Source: Planctomycetota bacterium (GTDB taxonomy: Bacteria > Planctomycetota > J058). Taken from it: a stretch of 64,000 bases of DNA. Location: positions 243,676-307,675 of the forward strand of contig JAMLIC010000005.1 of the NCBI GenBank assembly GCA_023954375.1. Reading direction: 5' to 3'. Under the pieces are notes generated by a model. It saw only the letters and a list, made by a program, of their open reading frames with translations, searched no databases and was not told the DNA's origin. Below are positions 27,009-36,210 of this stretch, in pieces (the stretch's first letter is position 1; every line of letters begins with the position of its first letter). Made by a program: the position numbers and the translations under genes.

Positions 27009-29023
27009 CCGGGCGCCTCGACCGCGAGGAGTTCCTCGCGGGGTTCCTCGCCGAGGCCGACGAGCTCCTCCGCGGCGCGACCTCGAACCTGCTCGCGCTC
27101 GAGGCGGCGGCGCGCCGCGACGAGCCGCAGGGCAAGCTCGTGCGCGAGCTGTTCCGCGCCCTGCACACGCTCAAGGGCCTCTCGGCCATGGTCGACGTGG
27201 AGCCGGTGGTCGCGCTCGCCCACGAGATGGAGGGGGTGCTCCGCGACGCGGACCGCTCGGGGCGGCCGCTCTCGCCCGGGGCGATCGACCTGCTCCTGGG
27301 CGGGCTCCGGGCGATCGAGCCGCGCGTGCGCGCCGTCGCCGGGCGGCAGGTCGTGCCCGCCGCGCCGCCGGCGCTCCTGGCCGCCCTCGTCGACCTGCAG
27401 GCCGGCGCGCCGCCCGCCGCGCCGCCGCCGCCGCCGCCCGTGGCGCTCGAGCCCGCGCTGGCGAGCAAGCTCACGCCCGCCGAGCTCGAGCAGCTCCTCG
27501 GCGGCGCGGCCCGCGGGCGGCGCGCCGTGCGGCTCGAGTTCGTCCCCTCGCCCGAGCGCGCGGCGCGCGGCGTCACGATCACGAGCGTGCGCGAGCGCGT
27601 CGGCCGCCTGGCGGAGCTCGTGCGCGTGCTGCCCCGCGCCCTGCCCGCGAGCGAGGCGGCGCCCGGCGGGCTCTCGTTCGTGCTCCTGCTCCTGACGGAC
27701 GCCGACGACGCGGCGCTCGCGGCCGCGGCGGAGGCGGCGCCGGCGGCCATCGAGACCCTCGTCCCCGCCGCGCCGGCGCCCGTCGCGCCCGCCGCGGCCG
27801 CCGCCCCGCCGCTCCCGCCGCTCGACCTCGAGGAGGAGGAGCCCGCGCCCGGCCGCGCCCGCGGCAGCTACGTGCGCGTCGAGGTGGCCCGCCTCGACGA
27901 CGCGCTCGAGCGCCTCTCGGACCTGGTCGTCACGCGCTTCCGCCTCGTCCGCGCCGCGGCCGCCCTGCGGGAGCGCGGGGCCGACGTCCGCGAGCTGGGC
28001 GCGATCCTGCAGGAGACGACGCGCCAGCTGCGCGACCTGCGCGCCTCGATCATGCGCGCGCGCCTCGTGAGCGTGGGCGAGCTGCTCGAGCGCGTGCCGC
28101 TGCTCGTGCGCGGCCTCGGCCAGCGCACGGGCAAGGCGGTGCGCCTCGAGCTCGACGCCGGCCGCGCCGAGCTCGACAAGGCCGTCGCGGAGCGCGTGTT
28201 CCCGGCGATCGTCCACCTGGTCCGCAACGCCGTCGACCACGCCCTCGAGCCGCCCGACGAGCGCCGCGCCGCGGGCAAGCCCCCCGAGGGCCTCCTCCGG
28301 GTGACCTGCCACCGCCGCGCCGACGGGTTCCTCGAGCTGAACGTCGCCGACGACGGCCGCGGCATCGACGCCGCCGAGGTCGCGCGCCGCGCTGGCGCCG
28401 CCCGGCCGCAGGACGACGCCGCGCTCCTCGACCTCCTCTGCCGCCCGGGGCTCTCCACCCACGACGCCGCGACCGAGACGAGCGGCCGCGGCATGGGCAT
28501 GGACATCGTGCGGCGGGTCGTGCAGGGGCTCGGCGGCGAGGTGCTCCTCGCCACCCGGCCGCGCGCGGGGACGACCTTCACCCTGCGCGTGCCGCTGTCG
28601 ATCTCGATCCTCGACGCGTTCACGTTCGAGTGCGCCGGCCAGCCCTTCGTCGTGCCCGTGACCATGGTCGAGGAGATCCTCGCCGTGGAGCCGGCGGCCC
28701 TCGTGGCCGCCCCGGGCGGCGGGGCCCGGCTCCTCGAGCGCCGCGGCGAGGTCGTCCCCCTCGTGCCGCTGGCGCAGGTCTTCGGGTTCGGCGACGGCGG
28801 GGCGCCCGGCAAGGCGCTCGTCGTGCGCCGCGCCGGCGCCCCCTGCGCCTTCGCCGTCGACCGCATGCTCGGCCAGCAGGAGGTCGTCCTCCGCCCCATC
28901 GACGACCCGCTCGTGCGCGTGCGCGGCGTCGCCGGCACCACGGACCTCGGCGACGGCCTGCCGACGCTGGTCCTCGACCTCGTGGCGCTCTCCGGCGGCG
29001 GCGCCCCGGAGGCCGCCGCGTGA
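27005..29023 (+). CDS. cheA: CheA histidine kinase with P2-like domain
   Basis: The protein has 672 residues. The Hpt domain (about 5-110) has H54 in RALHTLKG. A Pro/Ala linker precedes a domain at about 170-255 (AVRLEFVPSPERAARG onward) that has the look of a P2 receiver-binding domain. Another low-complexity linker, the dimerisation helices (about 290-350) and the HATPase follow, with N-box HLVRNAVDHALEPP, DDGRGID and SGRGMGMD. A single C-terminal CheW domain ends the protein. It overlaps cheW by 4 nt. Unlike CheA of operon 1 it has P2 and only one CheW domain, so the two systems are not simple duplicates. Confidence 0.95.
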   Translation: MTGRLDREEFLAGFLAEADELLRGATSNLLALEAAARRDEPQGKLVRELFRALHTLKGLSAMVDVEPVVALAHEMEGVLRDADRSGRPLSPGAIDLLLGGLRAIEPRVRAVAGRQVVPAAPPALLAALVDLQAGAPPAAPPPPPPVALEPALASKLTPAELEQLLGGAARGRRAVRLEFVPSPERAARGVTITSVRERVGRLAELVRVLPRALPASEAAPGGLSFVLLLLTDADDAALAAAAEAAPAAIETLVPAAPAPVAPAAAAAPPLPPLDLEEEEPAPGRARGSYVRVEVARLDDALERLSDLVVTRFRLVRAAAALRERGADVRELGAILQETTRQLRDLRASIMRARLVSVGELLERVPLLVRGLGQRTGKAVRLELDAGRAELDKAVAERVFPAIVHLVRNAVDHALEPPDERRAAGKPPEGLLRVTCHRRADGFLELNVADDGRGIDAAEVARRAGAARPQDDAALLDLLCRPGLSTHDAATETSGRGMGMDIVRRVVQGLGGEVLLATRPRAGTTFTLRVPLSISILDAFTFECAGQPFVVPVTMVEEILAVEPAALVAAPGGGARLLERRGEVVPLVPLAQVFGFGDGGAPGKALVVRRAGAPCAFAVDRMLGQQEVVLRPIDDPLVRVRGVAGTTDLGDGLPTLVLDLVALSGGGAPEAAA

Positions 29024-29463
29024 GCGCCCTGCACGTCGTGTTCGCCGTGGGCGAGGTCGAGTACGCCATCCCGGTCGGCGAGGTGCTGCACATGGAGGCG
29101 TTCTCCGGCGCCACCCGCGTGCCCGGCGCCGCCCCGTGGGTGGCCGGGGTGATCCAGACGCGCCGGCAGGTCGTGCCGGTCGTCGACCTCCGCGCCCGCT
29201 TCGGCCTGCCCGCCGCCGCGCCGACGCTCGACACGCGCGTCATCGTGGTGCGGCTCGGCGACCGGACGATCGGCCTGCTCGCCGACCGCGCGCGCGAGGT
29301 CCTGACCCTCGGCGACGACCAGCTGCAGGCGCCGCCCGAGGTCGTGACCCGCGGCGCCGCCGGGTTCGTGCGCCAGGTCGCGCGCGCCGGCCCGCGGCTG
29401 CTCATGCTGCTCGACACCGCCCGCGTCGCGGGCGAGGAGGCCCTTCGTGGCGACGAACGGTAG
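29020..29463 (+). CDS. cheW: CheW coupling protein
   Basis: A 147-residue single CheW domain: [18 protein letters not shown] at the N-terminus, [21 protein letters not shown] in the core, and [10 protein letters not shown] at the end. The GTG overlaps the cheA stop (GTGA), and its 3' end overlaps the receptor gene by 17 nt. In the core motif RGQ is changed to RRQ. Confidence 0.93.
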   Translation: MSALHVVFAVGEVEYAIPVGEVLHMEAFSGATRVPGAAPWVAGVIQTRRQVVPVVDLRARFGLPAAAPTLDTRVIVVRLGDRTIGLLADRAREVLTLGDDQLQAPPEVVTRGAAGFVRQVARAGPRLLMLLDTARVAGEEALRGDER

Positions 29464-31996
29464 GTCCGACGGGGGCGAGGCCCTCAGCCGCTCGCAGGCC
29501 CTCTCGCGGGCGCTGCAGCGTGCGGCGACGCGGACGCAGCAGGCCGAGCCGCTGGCCGGCCGGCTGGCCGCCAGCACGGGGGAGCAGGCCGCCGGCGCCG
29601 AGCGGCTGCGCGCGCTGGCCGACGGGCTCGGCGCCACGGCCGAGCAGGCCGCGGCGGCGCTCGAGGCGGCCGCGCGCGGGCAGCAGCAGGCGGGCGCCGA
29701 CGCGCAGGGGACCCTCGACTCGCTCCAGGAGACGGCGTCCGGGCTCACCGAGATGGCCGCGTCGGTCGAGGGCGTGCGCGCGGGCACCGAGGGCCTCGCG
29801 GCCTCGGCCGAGACGACGGCCGCCACGCTCGAGGAGGTCTCCCGCTCGATCAAGGGCGTGGCCGGCAACGCCAACGACCTCGCCGCCTCCGCCGAGGAGC
29901 TCCTCGCGGGCGCGACCGAGACGAGCGCCAGCGTCGCCGACGTGAGCGCGCGCGGCGAGGCGAACGCCACGGCCATGCAGGAGGTCGCCGCGACGATCGA
30001 GGAGATGTCGACCGGCCTCGGCCGGCTCGCCGGCGACGCGCAGGGGGTCGCCGACCAGATCGCGTCCGTCGCCGCGGGGATCGGCGGGGCGACGACGGCG
30101 CTCGACCGCGTGGCCCGCGACGCGGCCGAGATGGCGAGCGCCGTCGAGCAGACCGCGGCCACCGCGGAGCAGACCTCCCGCACGGCCACCGGGCTGGCCG
30201 ACCAGGCCAAGGAGCTCGAGGCGGCGACGGCCGCGACCTCGACCACCCTGGCGGAGCTGGCCGCCTCGGTCGAGGAGGTCGCGGCCACGGCCGACAAGAG
30301 CGCCGGGGTGATCGAGACGAACGCCAGCGCGACGGAGCAGGTCGCGCGCTCGTCGCAGGCCGTCGCCCGGAGCGCCGAGCAGGTGGGGGGGCTGGCCACG
30401 AGCGCGGCCAGCGCCGCGGGCCAGCTCGAGGCGTCGACGCGCCGCATCACGACCGTGGTGCAGGGCGCGCGGCAGACGGCCGACCGCGTGCAGACGGCGG
30501 CGCGCGAGGGCGGGGCCACCGTCACCCGCTCGATCGCCGGGCTGGGGAAGGTCCGCCAGGCGATCGTCGACTCGTCGGGCGTGATCCGCGAGATGGGCCG
30601 GCGCGCGGAGGAGATCGGCGACATCGTCCAGACGATCAACCTCCTGGCCGACCGGACCAACCTCCTCTCGCTCAACGCCAGCATCGAGGCCGCGCGCGCG
30701 GGGGAGCACGGGCGCGGCTTCGCCGTGGTGGCGGAGGAGATCCGCGCCCTGGCCGACCGCGCCGCCTCGGCCAGCGCCGACATCGCCCGGATCGTCCGCG
30801 GCCTCCAGGGCACGGCGCGCGAGGCGGTCGGCGCGGCCACCGAGGGGGTCAAGGTCGCCGAGGAGGGCGGGCGGCTGGCGGAGGAGGCCGAGCGGGGCCT
30901 GGGGCACATCCTCGGCGGCGTGGAGGAGCTCGGCGGGGCGGTGCGCGAGGTGGAGCGGGCCGGGCTCGAGCAGGCGCAGGCCGCCCAGACGGTCGTCCAG
31001 GCCACGGCCCGGCTGGGCGAGGAGGGGCGCGCGATCGCCCGCGCCGCCGCCGAGCAGACCCAGGCCATGCAGGCGCTCTCGCAGGGGTCGGTCGAGGTGC
31101 GCCGGATGTCCCAGCAGACCAAGGACGCCGCCCTCCAGCAGGCCAAGGCCGTGCGCGACGTCGTGAAGAGCAACGGGCAGGTGAAGGCGGCGGTCGAGCG
31201 CGTGTCGCGCGCCGCGGCCGAGCAGGCCGGGGGCGCGGGCGAGCTGGCGCGGGCCGCCGCGCGCATGCGCGCCCTCACGCAGCAGACGACCGCCGCGGTG
31301 GCCGAGCAGACCCGCGCGCTCGGCGGGGTCTCCGCCACCGCCCAGGACGTGGCCGCGAGCACCCAGCGGACGATCCAGGGGCTCGCCGAGCAGGCCCGCG
31401 GCGCGGCCGAGGTCGCGCGCACGGTCGACGCCGCGCGCAAGGAGGCCGCGCTCACGGCGCGCGCCGTGGGCGAGCAGGCCCGCGCGGCGCGCGAGATCGA
31501 GGGGGCCTCGCGCGAGGTGGCCCGCCTCTCGGCCGAGGTGGCCCGGGCCGCGGGCGAGCAGACGATGGCGCTGGGGACGCTCGCGCGGGAGGCCGACGAG
31601 GTCCGCCGCGGGGCGCGGGGCACGGCCCGCGCGCTGGCGGAGCAGGCGCAGGCGACGGGGGAGCTGGCGGCCACCGCCCAGCGCCAGACGACCGCGATGA
31701 CGCGCGTCGTGGCCGCGACGACGGAGCAGGCGGCCGCGTCCCGGCAGGCGCGGGAGCTCGTCGCCGACCTGGGGGCGCGCGGCCGCGAGCTGGTCGGGCT
31801 GGTCGCGGCCCACGGGCGCGGCGCGCAGGACGTCGCCGCGGGCGTGCAGGAGGTCGCGCGGGTCCTCGAGGAGGTCGGCGCGACCTCGGCCGAGCAGGCC
31901 GACGTCGCCGCCGAGGTCGCGGGGCTCCTCGGCGGCGCCGGCGCGAGCCGCCGCCCCGGCCGCAGCGGCAAGCAGCCGCGGGGCGGCAAGGCGTGA
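29447..31996 (+). CDS. Giant sensor-less cytoplasmic methyl-accepting protein
   Basis: The protein has 849 residues, almost entirely Ala/Glu/Gln-rich coiled coil, with no transmembrane, PAS, GAF or other sensor domain. The receptor tip [20 protein letters not shown] lies at residues 403-422, very near the middle, so each arm of the antiparallel hairpin could be about 400 residues. A common cytoplasmic receptor has arms of about 150. Repeats such as AEQAxxAxELA and AATAEQT recur along both arms. It is followed directly by a HEAT protein and by cheR/cheB, which should methylate it. The GTG at 29447 overlaps cheW, so the start is approximate. Confidence 0.92.
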   Translation: MATNGRSDGGEALSRSQALSRALQRAATRTQQAEPLAGRLAASTGEQAAGAERLRALADGLGATAEQAAAALEAAARGQQQAGADAQGTLDSLQETASGLTEMAASVEGVRAGTEGLAASAETTAATLEEVSRSIKGVAGNANDLAASAEELLAGATETSASVADVSARGEANATAMQEVAATIEEMSTGLGRLAGDAQGVADQIASVAAGIGGATTALDRVARDAAEMASAVEQTAATAEQTSRTATGLADQAKELEAATAATSTTLAELAASVEEVAATADKSAGVIETNASATEQVARSSQAVARSAEQVGGLATSAASAAGQLEASTRRITTVVQGARQTADRVQTAAREGGATVTRSIAGLGKVRQAIVDSSGVIREMGRRAEEIGDIVQTINLLADRTNLLSLNASIEAARAGEHGRGFAVVAEEIRALADRAASASADIARIVRGLQGTAREAVGAATEGVKVAEEGGRLAEEAERGLGHILGGVEELGGAVREVERAGLEQAQAAQTVVQATARLGEEGRAIARAAAEQTQAMQALSQGSVEVRRMSQQTKDAALQQAKAVRDVVKSNGQVKAAVERVSRAAAEQAGGAGELARAAARMRALTQQTTAAVAEQTRALGGVSATAQDVAASTQRTIQGLAEQARGAAEVARTVDAARKEAALTARAVGEQARAAREIEGASREVARLSAEVARAAGEQTMALGTLAREADEVRRGARGTARALAEQAQATGELAATAQRQTTAMTRVVAATTEQAAASRQARELVADLGARGRELVGLVAAHGRGAQDVAAGVQEVARVLEEVGATSAEQADVAAEVAGLLGGAGASRRPGRSGKQPRGGKA

Positions 31997-34347
31997 CCCG
32001 CCGCGACGCGCCGCTCTGGCTCAGCGACGCGGAGCGCCAGCGGCTCGAGGCGCTCGACCGGCAGGTCGCCGCCGAGGGCGCGGCGGCCCTCCCGGCCCTG
32101 CTCGACCGGCTCGTCGAGCCGAGCTGGGCCGTGCGCCGCGCCGTGGTCGCCGCGCTCGCCGCCCTCGGCGACGCGGCCGTGGCGCCCCTCTGCGACCTGC
32201 TCGCCGCGCGCCGCGACGACGAGGCCCGCATCGCCGCCGCGGTCGATGCGCTGGTCGCCTCGACGGGCGACGCCGACCAGGGCGCCCTGCGCCTGCTCGA
32301 CGACCCGCGCCCGGCGGTGATCGCCGACGGCGCCCAGGTGCTCGGCCGGCGGCGCAGCGCGCAGGCGATCCCGGCGCTCCGGGGGCTCATCACCCACGCG
32401 GACGACAACGTGGCCGTCGCCGCGATCGAGGCGCTCGGCCGGATCGGCGGCCGCGCCGCGGTCGACGCGCTCGTCGCGGCGGTCGAGTCGCGGCGCTTCT
32501 TCCGCACGTTCCCCGCGATCGACGTCCTCGGGCGCAGCGGCGACCCGCGGGCGGTGAAGCCGCTCGCCGACCTGCTCGGCGAGCCCGTGTACGCCCACGA
32601 GGCCTGCCGCGCGCGCGGCCGCACGGCCGAGCGCGCGGCCGCGGCGCCGCTGCTGAGCTTCCTCGCCGCGCAGCCGGAGGCGAGCGTGCGCGTGGCGGCG
32701 GTGGCCCTGGCGGAGCTCCACGCCGCCTACCGCGAGCGCTTCGGCGGGGTCGCCGCGCTCGAGGACGCGATCCGCCGCGCGGCCAGCCCGGACCTGGTGA
32801 TCCGCCGCCTGGCGCAGGCGCTGGGCGGGGCGGACGCGCCGGAGCAGGCGGCGATCTGCCTGCTCCTCGGGATCATCGGGACCGACGCCGCCGTGCCGGT
32901 GCTCACCCCGCTCCTCGACGCGCCGGCGACCGTCGACGCCGCGGCGGCCGCGCTCGACGCGATCGACCAGCGCTCGGCCGAGCTCCAGCTGCACAAGGCC
33001 CTGCGCGAGGGCGACAGCCAGCGCCGGCGCGGGATCCTCCCCAGGATCACCAGCCCGACCGGCGTCGACGACGTCGCCGCCTGCCTGACCGACCCGGACC
33101 CCGGCGTCCGCGCCCTCGCGTGCGACGCGCTGGCGCGGATCGGCGGGGCGCGCGCCGTGCCGGCGCTCTTCGGCCTGCTCACCGACCCCGACGCGCGCGT
33201 GGTCCAGGCGGCCACGGGCGCGATCCAGTCGCTGGGCAGCGACGAGACCGAGCGGCTGGCGCTCGAGGCGGCGCGCGCGCCGGCGGCGACGGTGCGGCGG
33301 GCGGCGATCCGCATCCTCTCCTACTTCGGCTTCGCCCGCGCGCTCGAGCCGCTCCTCCAGGCGCTCGGGGACCCCGACCCCCGGGTCCGCGCGACGGCGA
33401 TCCAGGGGCTCCCGTTCATCGACGACCGGGCGGCCGTGGAGCGGCTCCTCGAGCTCGCCCGCGCGCCCGACGAGGCCGCGCGCGCCCCGGCGGTGCGGGC
33501 GCTCGGGCAGTGTCCGCCCGACCCGCGCGTCACCGCGAGCCTGCTCCGGGCGCTGGGCGACCCGGCCCCGTGGGTGCGCTACTACGCCTGCCAGTCGCTC
33601 GGGCGGCTGGGGGAGGAGCAGGCCGCGCCGGCGATCGCCCCGCTGGTGCGCGACCCGGCCGGGCAGGTCCGCGTGGCGGCGATCGAGGCGCTGGCCCACC
33701 TGAAGAGCCCCCTCGCGGCCGGCCCCCTGCAGGAGGCCGCCGCCGACCCCGACCCGGACGTGCGGCGGGCCGCGCTGATCGGGCTCGGGCTCCAGCGCCG
33801 GCCGGAGGGGCTCCCGCTGCTCCTCCAGGCGGCGACCTCCCCCGACACGGCCACGCGGCTGGTCGCGCTCTCCGCCCTGGCCGAGGTCGACGGCGCCGAG
33901 GGGCTCGAGGCCCTCGAGCGCGCGGTCGCGGACCCCGACGAGGGGGTGCGCACGGCCGCGATCGGCTTCCTCGCCGCGGCGCCCGGCCCCGCCGCGACGC
34001 GCGCGCTCGCCGGCCTCCTCGCCGACCCCGCCCTGCGCCAGCAGGCCCTCGCCGCCCTGGCGACGCCGGGGGAGGACCGCGCCCCCGCCCTGGTGGCCGC
34101 CCTCGACGCCGCCACCGACGAGGTCGCCCCCTGGCTCGCGTCGGCGCTGGCGCGGCTCGGCGGCCCGCCGGGCGCGGCCGGGCTGCAGCAGGCGCTGGGC
34201 TCCGCCAACCCGGCCGCCCGCAAGGCCGCCGCGACGACGCTCGCGGCCGTGGCGCCCGACGACGCGCGCGCGGCGCTCGAGGGGCTCGCCCGGCACGACC
34301 CGGACCCCGAGGTGCGCCGCCTCTGCCAGCTCCTCCTGGCGCGGTGA
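31993..34347 (+). CDS. HEAT-repeat scaffold protein in che operon 2
   Basis: A 784-residue soluble protein composed of HEAT/PBS-lyase-type helical repeats over most of its length. Recurring units have the form DPDPxVRAxAxxALxRIGGxxAVxxLxxLL, for example [18 protein letters not shown] and [18 protein letters not shown]. The first 100 residues and a segment near 330-370 are less regular. No enzyme motif is present. GTGA overlap (31993-31996) couples it to the receptor gene. HEAT proteins are known in some chemosensory clusters of myxobacteria, where they are taken as output or scaffold partners; that role here is inference. Confidence 0.9.
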   Translation: MTRRDAPLWLSDAERQRLEALDRQVAAEGAAALPALLDRLVEPSWAVRRAVVAALAALGDAAVAPLCDLLAARRDDEARIAAAVDALVASTGDADQGALRLLDDPRPAVIADGAQVLGRRRSAQAIPALRGLITHADDNVAVAAIEALGRIGGRAAVDALVAAVESRRFFRTFPAIDVLGRSGDPRAVKPLADLLGEPVYAHEACRARGRTAERAAAAPLLSFLAAQPEASVRVAAVALAELHAAYRERFGGVAALEDAIRRAASPDLVIRRLAQALGGADAPEQAAICLLLGIIGTDAAVPVLTPLLDAPATVDAAAAALDAIDQRSAELQLHKALREGDSQRRRGILPRITSPTGVDDVAACLTDPDPGVRALACDALARIGGARAVPALFGLLTDPDARVVQAATGAIQSLGSDETERLALEAARAPAATVRRAAIRILSYFGFARALEPLLQALGDPDPRVRATAIQGLPFIDDRAAVERLLELARAPDEAARAPAVRALGQCPPDPRVTASLLRALGDPAPWVRYYACQSLGRLGEEQAAPAIAPLVRDPAGQVRVAAIEALAHLKSPLAAGPLQEAAADPDPDVRRAALIGLGLQRRPEGLPLLLQAATSPDTATRLVALSALAEVDGAEGLEALERAVADPDEGVRTAAIGFLAAAPGPAATRALAGLLADPALRQQALAALATPGEDRAPALVAALDAATDEVAPWLASALARLGGPPGAAGLQQALGSANPAARKAAATTLAAVAPDDARAALEGLARHDPDPEVRRLCQLLLAR

Positions 34348-34350
34348 CCC

Positions 34351-35169
34351 GTGGAGCCGCTCCCGCTCACCCCGCCGGTGTTCTCGATCCTCTCCGCCCT
34401 CGTCGAGGAGCGCACCGGCCTGCACCACGGGCTCGACAAGCGCGACCTGCTCGCCGAGCGCGCCTCGTCGCGCGCGCTCGAGCGCGGCCTCGACTCGCTC
34501 CTCGACTACTACTACCTGCTCCGCTACGACGACCCCGACGGGGGCGAGCTGCAGCAGCTGGTGGAGGCGCTCGTGGTCCAGGAGACGTTCCTCTTCCGCG
34601 AGCTCGACCAGCTCGAGGTCGCGGCGGACCTCCTGGCCGAGCGCGCCCGGGCCGCCGGCGGGGCGCGCGCCTGGTCGGCCGCCTGCGCCACGGGCGAGGA
34701 GCCGCTGAGCCTGGCCATGCTCCTGGCGGCGCGCGGCGCGCTCGACCGGGTCGAGCTCGTCGCGACCGACGTGAGCGAGCGGGCCCTGGCCCGCGCGCGC
34801 GAGGGGCGCTACGGGCCGCGCGCCCTGCGCGCGGCGCCGCCGCGCGCGCTCGACCCGTGGGTGGAGCGGGCGGGCGACCGGCTCGTCGTGCGGCGCGAGC
34901 TGATCGAGCGCGTGCGCTGGGGGCGGCTCAACCTGCTCGACGCGGAGGGGCGCCGGGCGCTCGGGCGGTTCGACGTGATCCTCTGCCGCAACGTGCTCAT
35001 CTACTTCGCCGACGCGACCGCCCGGGGCGTGGTGCAGGGGCTCGTCGACCGGCTGGCGCCGGACGGGGCGCTGTTCGTGGGCGTCTCGGAGTCGCTCCTG
35101 CGCCTCCGGCTGCCGCTCGAGTGCGTCGAGCGCGGGGGCGTCTTCTACTACCGCGGGGCGCGCCCGTGA
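34351..35169 (+). CDS. cheR: CheR chemoreceptor methyltransferase
   Basis: A 272-residue CheR. An N-terminal helical domain is followed by VVQETFLFRELDQ (the NETxFFR-equivalent), the SAM site WSAACATGEEPLSLA, VELVATDVSERAL, and CRNVLIYF near residue 213. It starts with GTG 34351, 3 nt after the HEAT gene stop, and overlaps cheB by 4 nt. The first position of the usual N-x-T-x-F-F-R motif is changed (QETFLFR), which is worth noting but does not rule out activity. Target: the giant receptor of the operon. Confidence 0.95.
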   Translation: MEPLPLTPPVFSILSALVEERTGLHHGLDKRDLLAERASSRALERGLDSLLDYYYLLRYDDPDGGELQQLVEALVVQETFLFRELDQLEVAADLLAERARAAGGARAWSAACATGEEPLSLAMLLAARGALDRVELVATDVSERALARAREGRYGPRALRAAPPRALDPWVERAGDRLVVRRELIERVRWGRLNLLDAEGRRALGRFDVILCRNVLIYFADATARGVVQGLVDRLAPDGALFVGVSESLLRLRLPLECVERGGVFYYRGARP

Positions 35170-36200
35170 GCATCCGCGTGCTGGTCGTCGACGACTCGGC
35201 CTTCACCCGCAAGGTGCTGCGCGAGGTCCTCACCGCCGCGCCCGGGCTCGAGGTCGTCGGCGTGGCGCGCGACGGGCTCGAGGCGCTCGAGAAGATCGAG
35301 CTGCTCCGCCCGGACGTGGTCACGCTCGACCTGATGATGCCTGACCTCGACGGCCTGGGCGTCCTCCGCGCCCTGCCGCCGGCCGGGGCGCCGCGCGTGG
35401 TCGTCGTGAGCATCTCGGACGCCGAGAGCGCGCTGGCGGTCGAGGCCTTCCAGCTCGGCGCGGTGGACCTCGTCCGCAAGCCGACGGCGCTGGCGACGAG
35501 CCAGCTCTTCGAGGTCGCGGAGGACCTGGTCGCCAAGGTGCGCGCGGCCGCCGGCGCCCGGCCGCGGCCCTGGCCCGCCGGCGCCGAGCGGGCGGGGGCG
35601 GCGGCGCTCGAGCCGGGCGCCGCGTGGACGCGGCAGGTGGTGGTCGTCGGCACCTCCACGGGTGGCCCGCAGGCGATCACGCGCCTCCTGGGCGCCTTGC
35701 CCGCGGGCCTGCCCGCGCCGGTGGTGATCGCCCTGCACATCCCGGCCGGCTACACGGAGTCGCTGGCCGCGCGCCTCGACGAGGCGTCGCCCCTGGGCGT
35801 GCGCGAGGCCCACGACGGGCTGGTCCTCCGCCCCGGGACGGCGGCGCTCGCGCCGGGCGGGCAGCACCTCACCATCCACCGCGGCCCCGAGGGGCCGGTC
35901 GCGCGCGTGGGCGCCCCGCCGAGCGACTCGCTCTACCGCCCGTCCGTCGACGCGATGTTCCAGAGCGCGGCGCTGGCCTACGGGCCGGGCGTCCTCGGCG
36001 TCGTCCTCACCGGCATGGGCGACGACGGGCTCGCCGGCGCCCAGGCCATCCGCGCCGCGGGCGGCGCGGTCCTGGCCGAGGCCGAGGCGTCGTGCGTCGT
36101 CTACGGCATGCCGCGGCGCGTGGTCGAGGCCGGGCTCGCCGACGCCGAGGCGACGATCGAGCGCATGGCGGCGGCGATCGTGCGGCACGGGGCGCGGTGA
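35166..36200 (+). CDS. cheB: CheB receptor methylesterase response regulator
   Basis: The protein has 344 residues, the same length as CheB of operon 1. The receiver domain has VVDDSA, phospho-acceptor D55 in TLDLMMP and lysine in VRKPTA. The esterase domain has GTSTGGP (S164), LHIPAGY (H191) and GMGDDG with the catalytic aspartate. It is the last gene of operon 2. Its stop lies 10 nt from the stop of the convergent membrane-protein gene, leaving no room for a separate terminator. Confidence 0.96.
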   Translation: MSIRVLVVDDSAFTRKVLREVLTAAPGLEVVGVARDGLEALEKIELLRPDVVTLDLMMPDLDGLGVLRALPPAGAPRVVVVSISDAESALAVEAFQLGAVDLVRKPTALATSQLFEVAEDLVAKVRAAAGARPRPWPAGAERAGAAALEPGAAWTRQVVVVGTSTGGPQAITRLLGALPAGLPAPVVIALHIPAGYTESLAARLDEASPLGVREAHDGLVLRPGTAALAPGGQHLTIHRGPEGPVARVGAPPSDSLYRPSVDAMFQSAALAYGPGVLGVVLTGMGDDGLAGAQAIRAAGGAVLAEAEASCVVYGMPRRVVEAGLADAEATIERMAAAIVRHGAR

Positions 36201-36210
36201 ACCTCGTGCG

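Noticed and set aside
27868..34428. A very long uninterrupted reading frame on the minus strand across che operon 2
   Set aside because: It is antisense to well-recognised cheA, cheW, MCP and HEAT genes, has no domain signature, and such open antisense frames are expected at this GC content.
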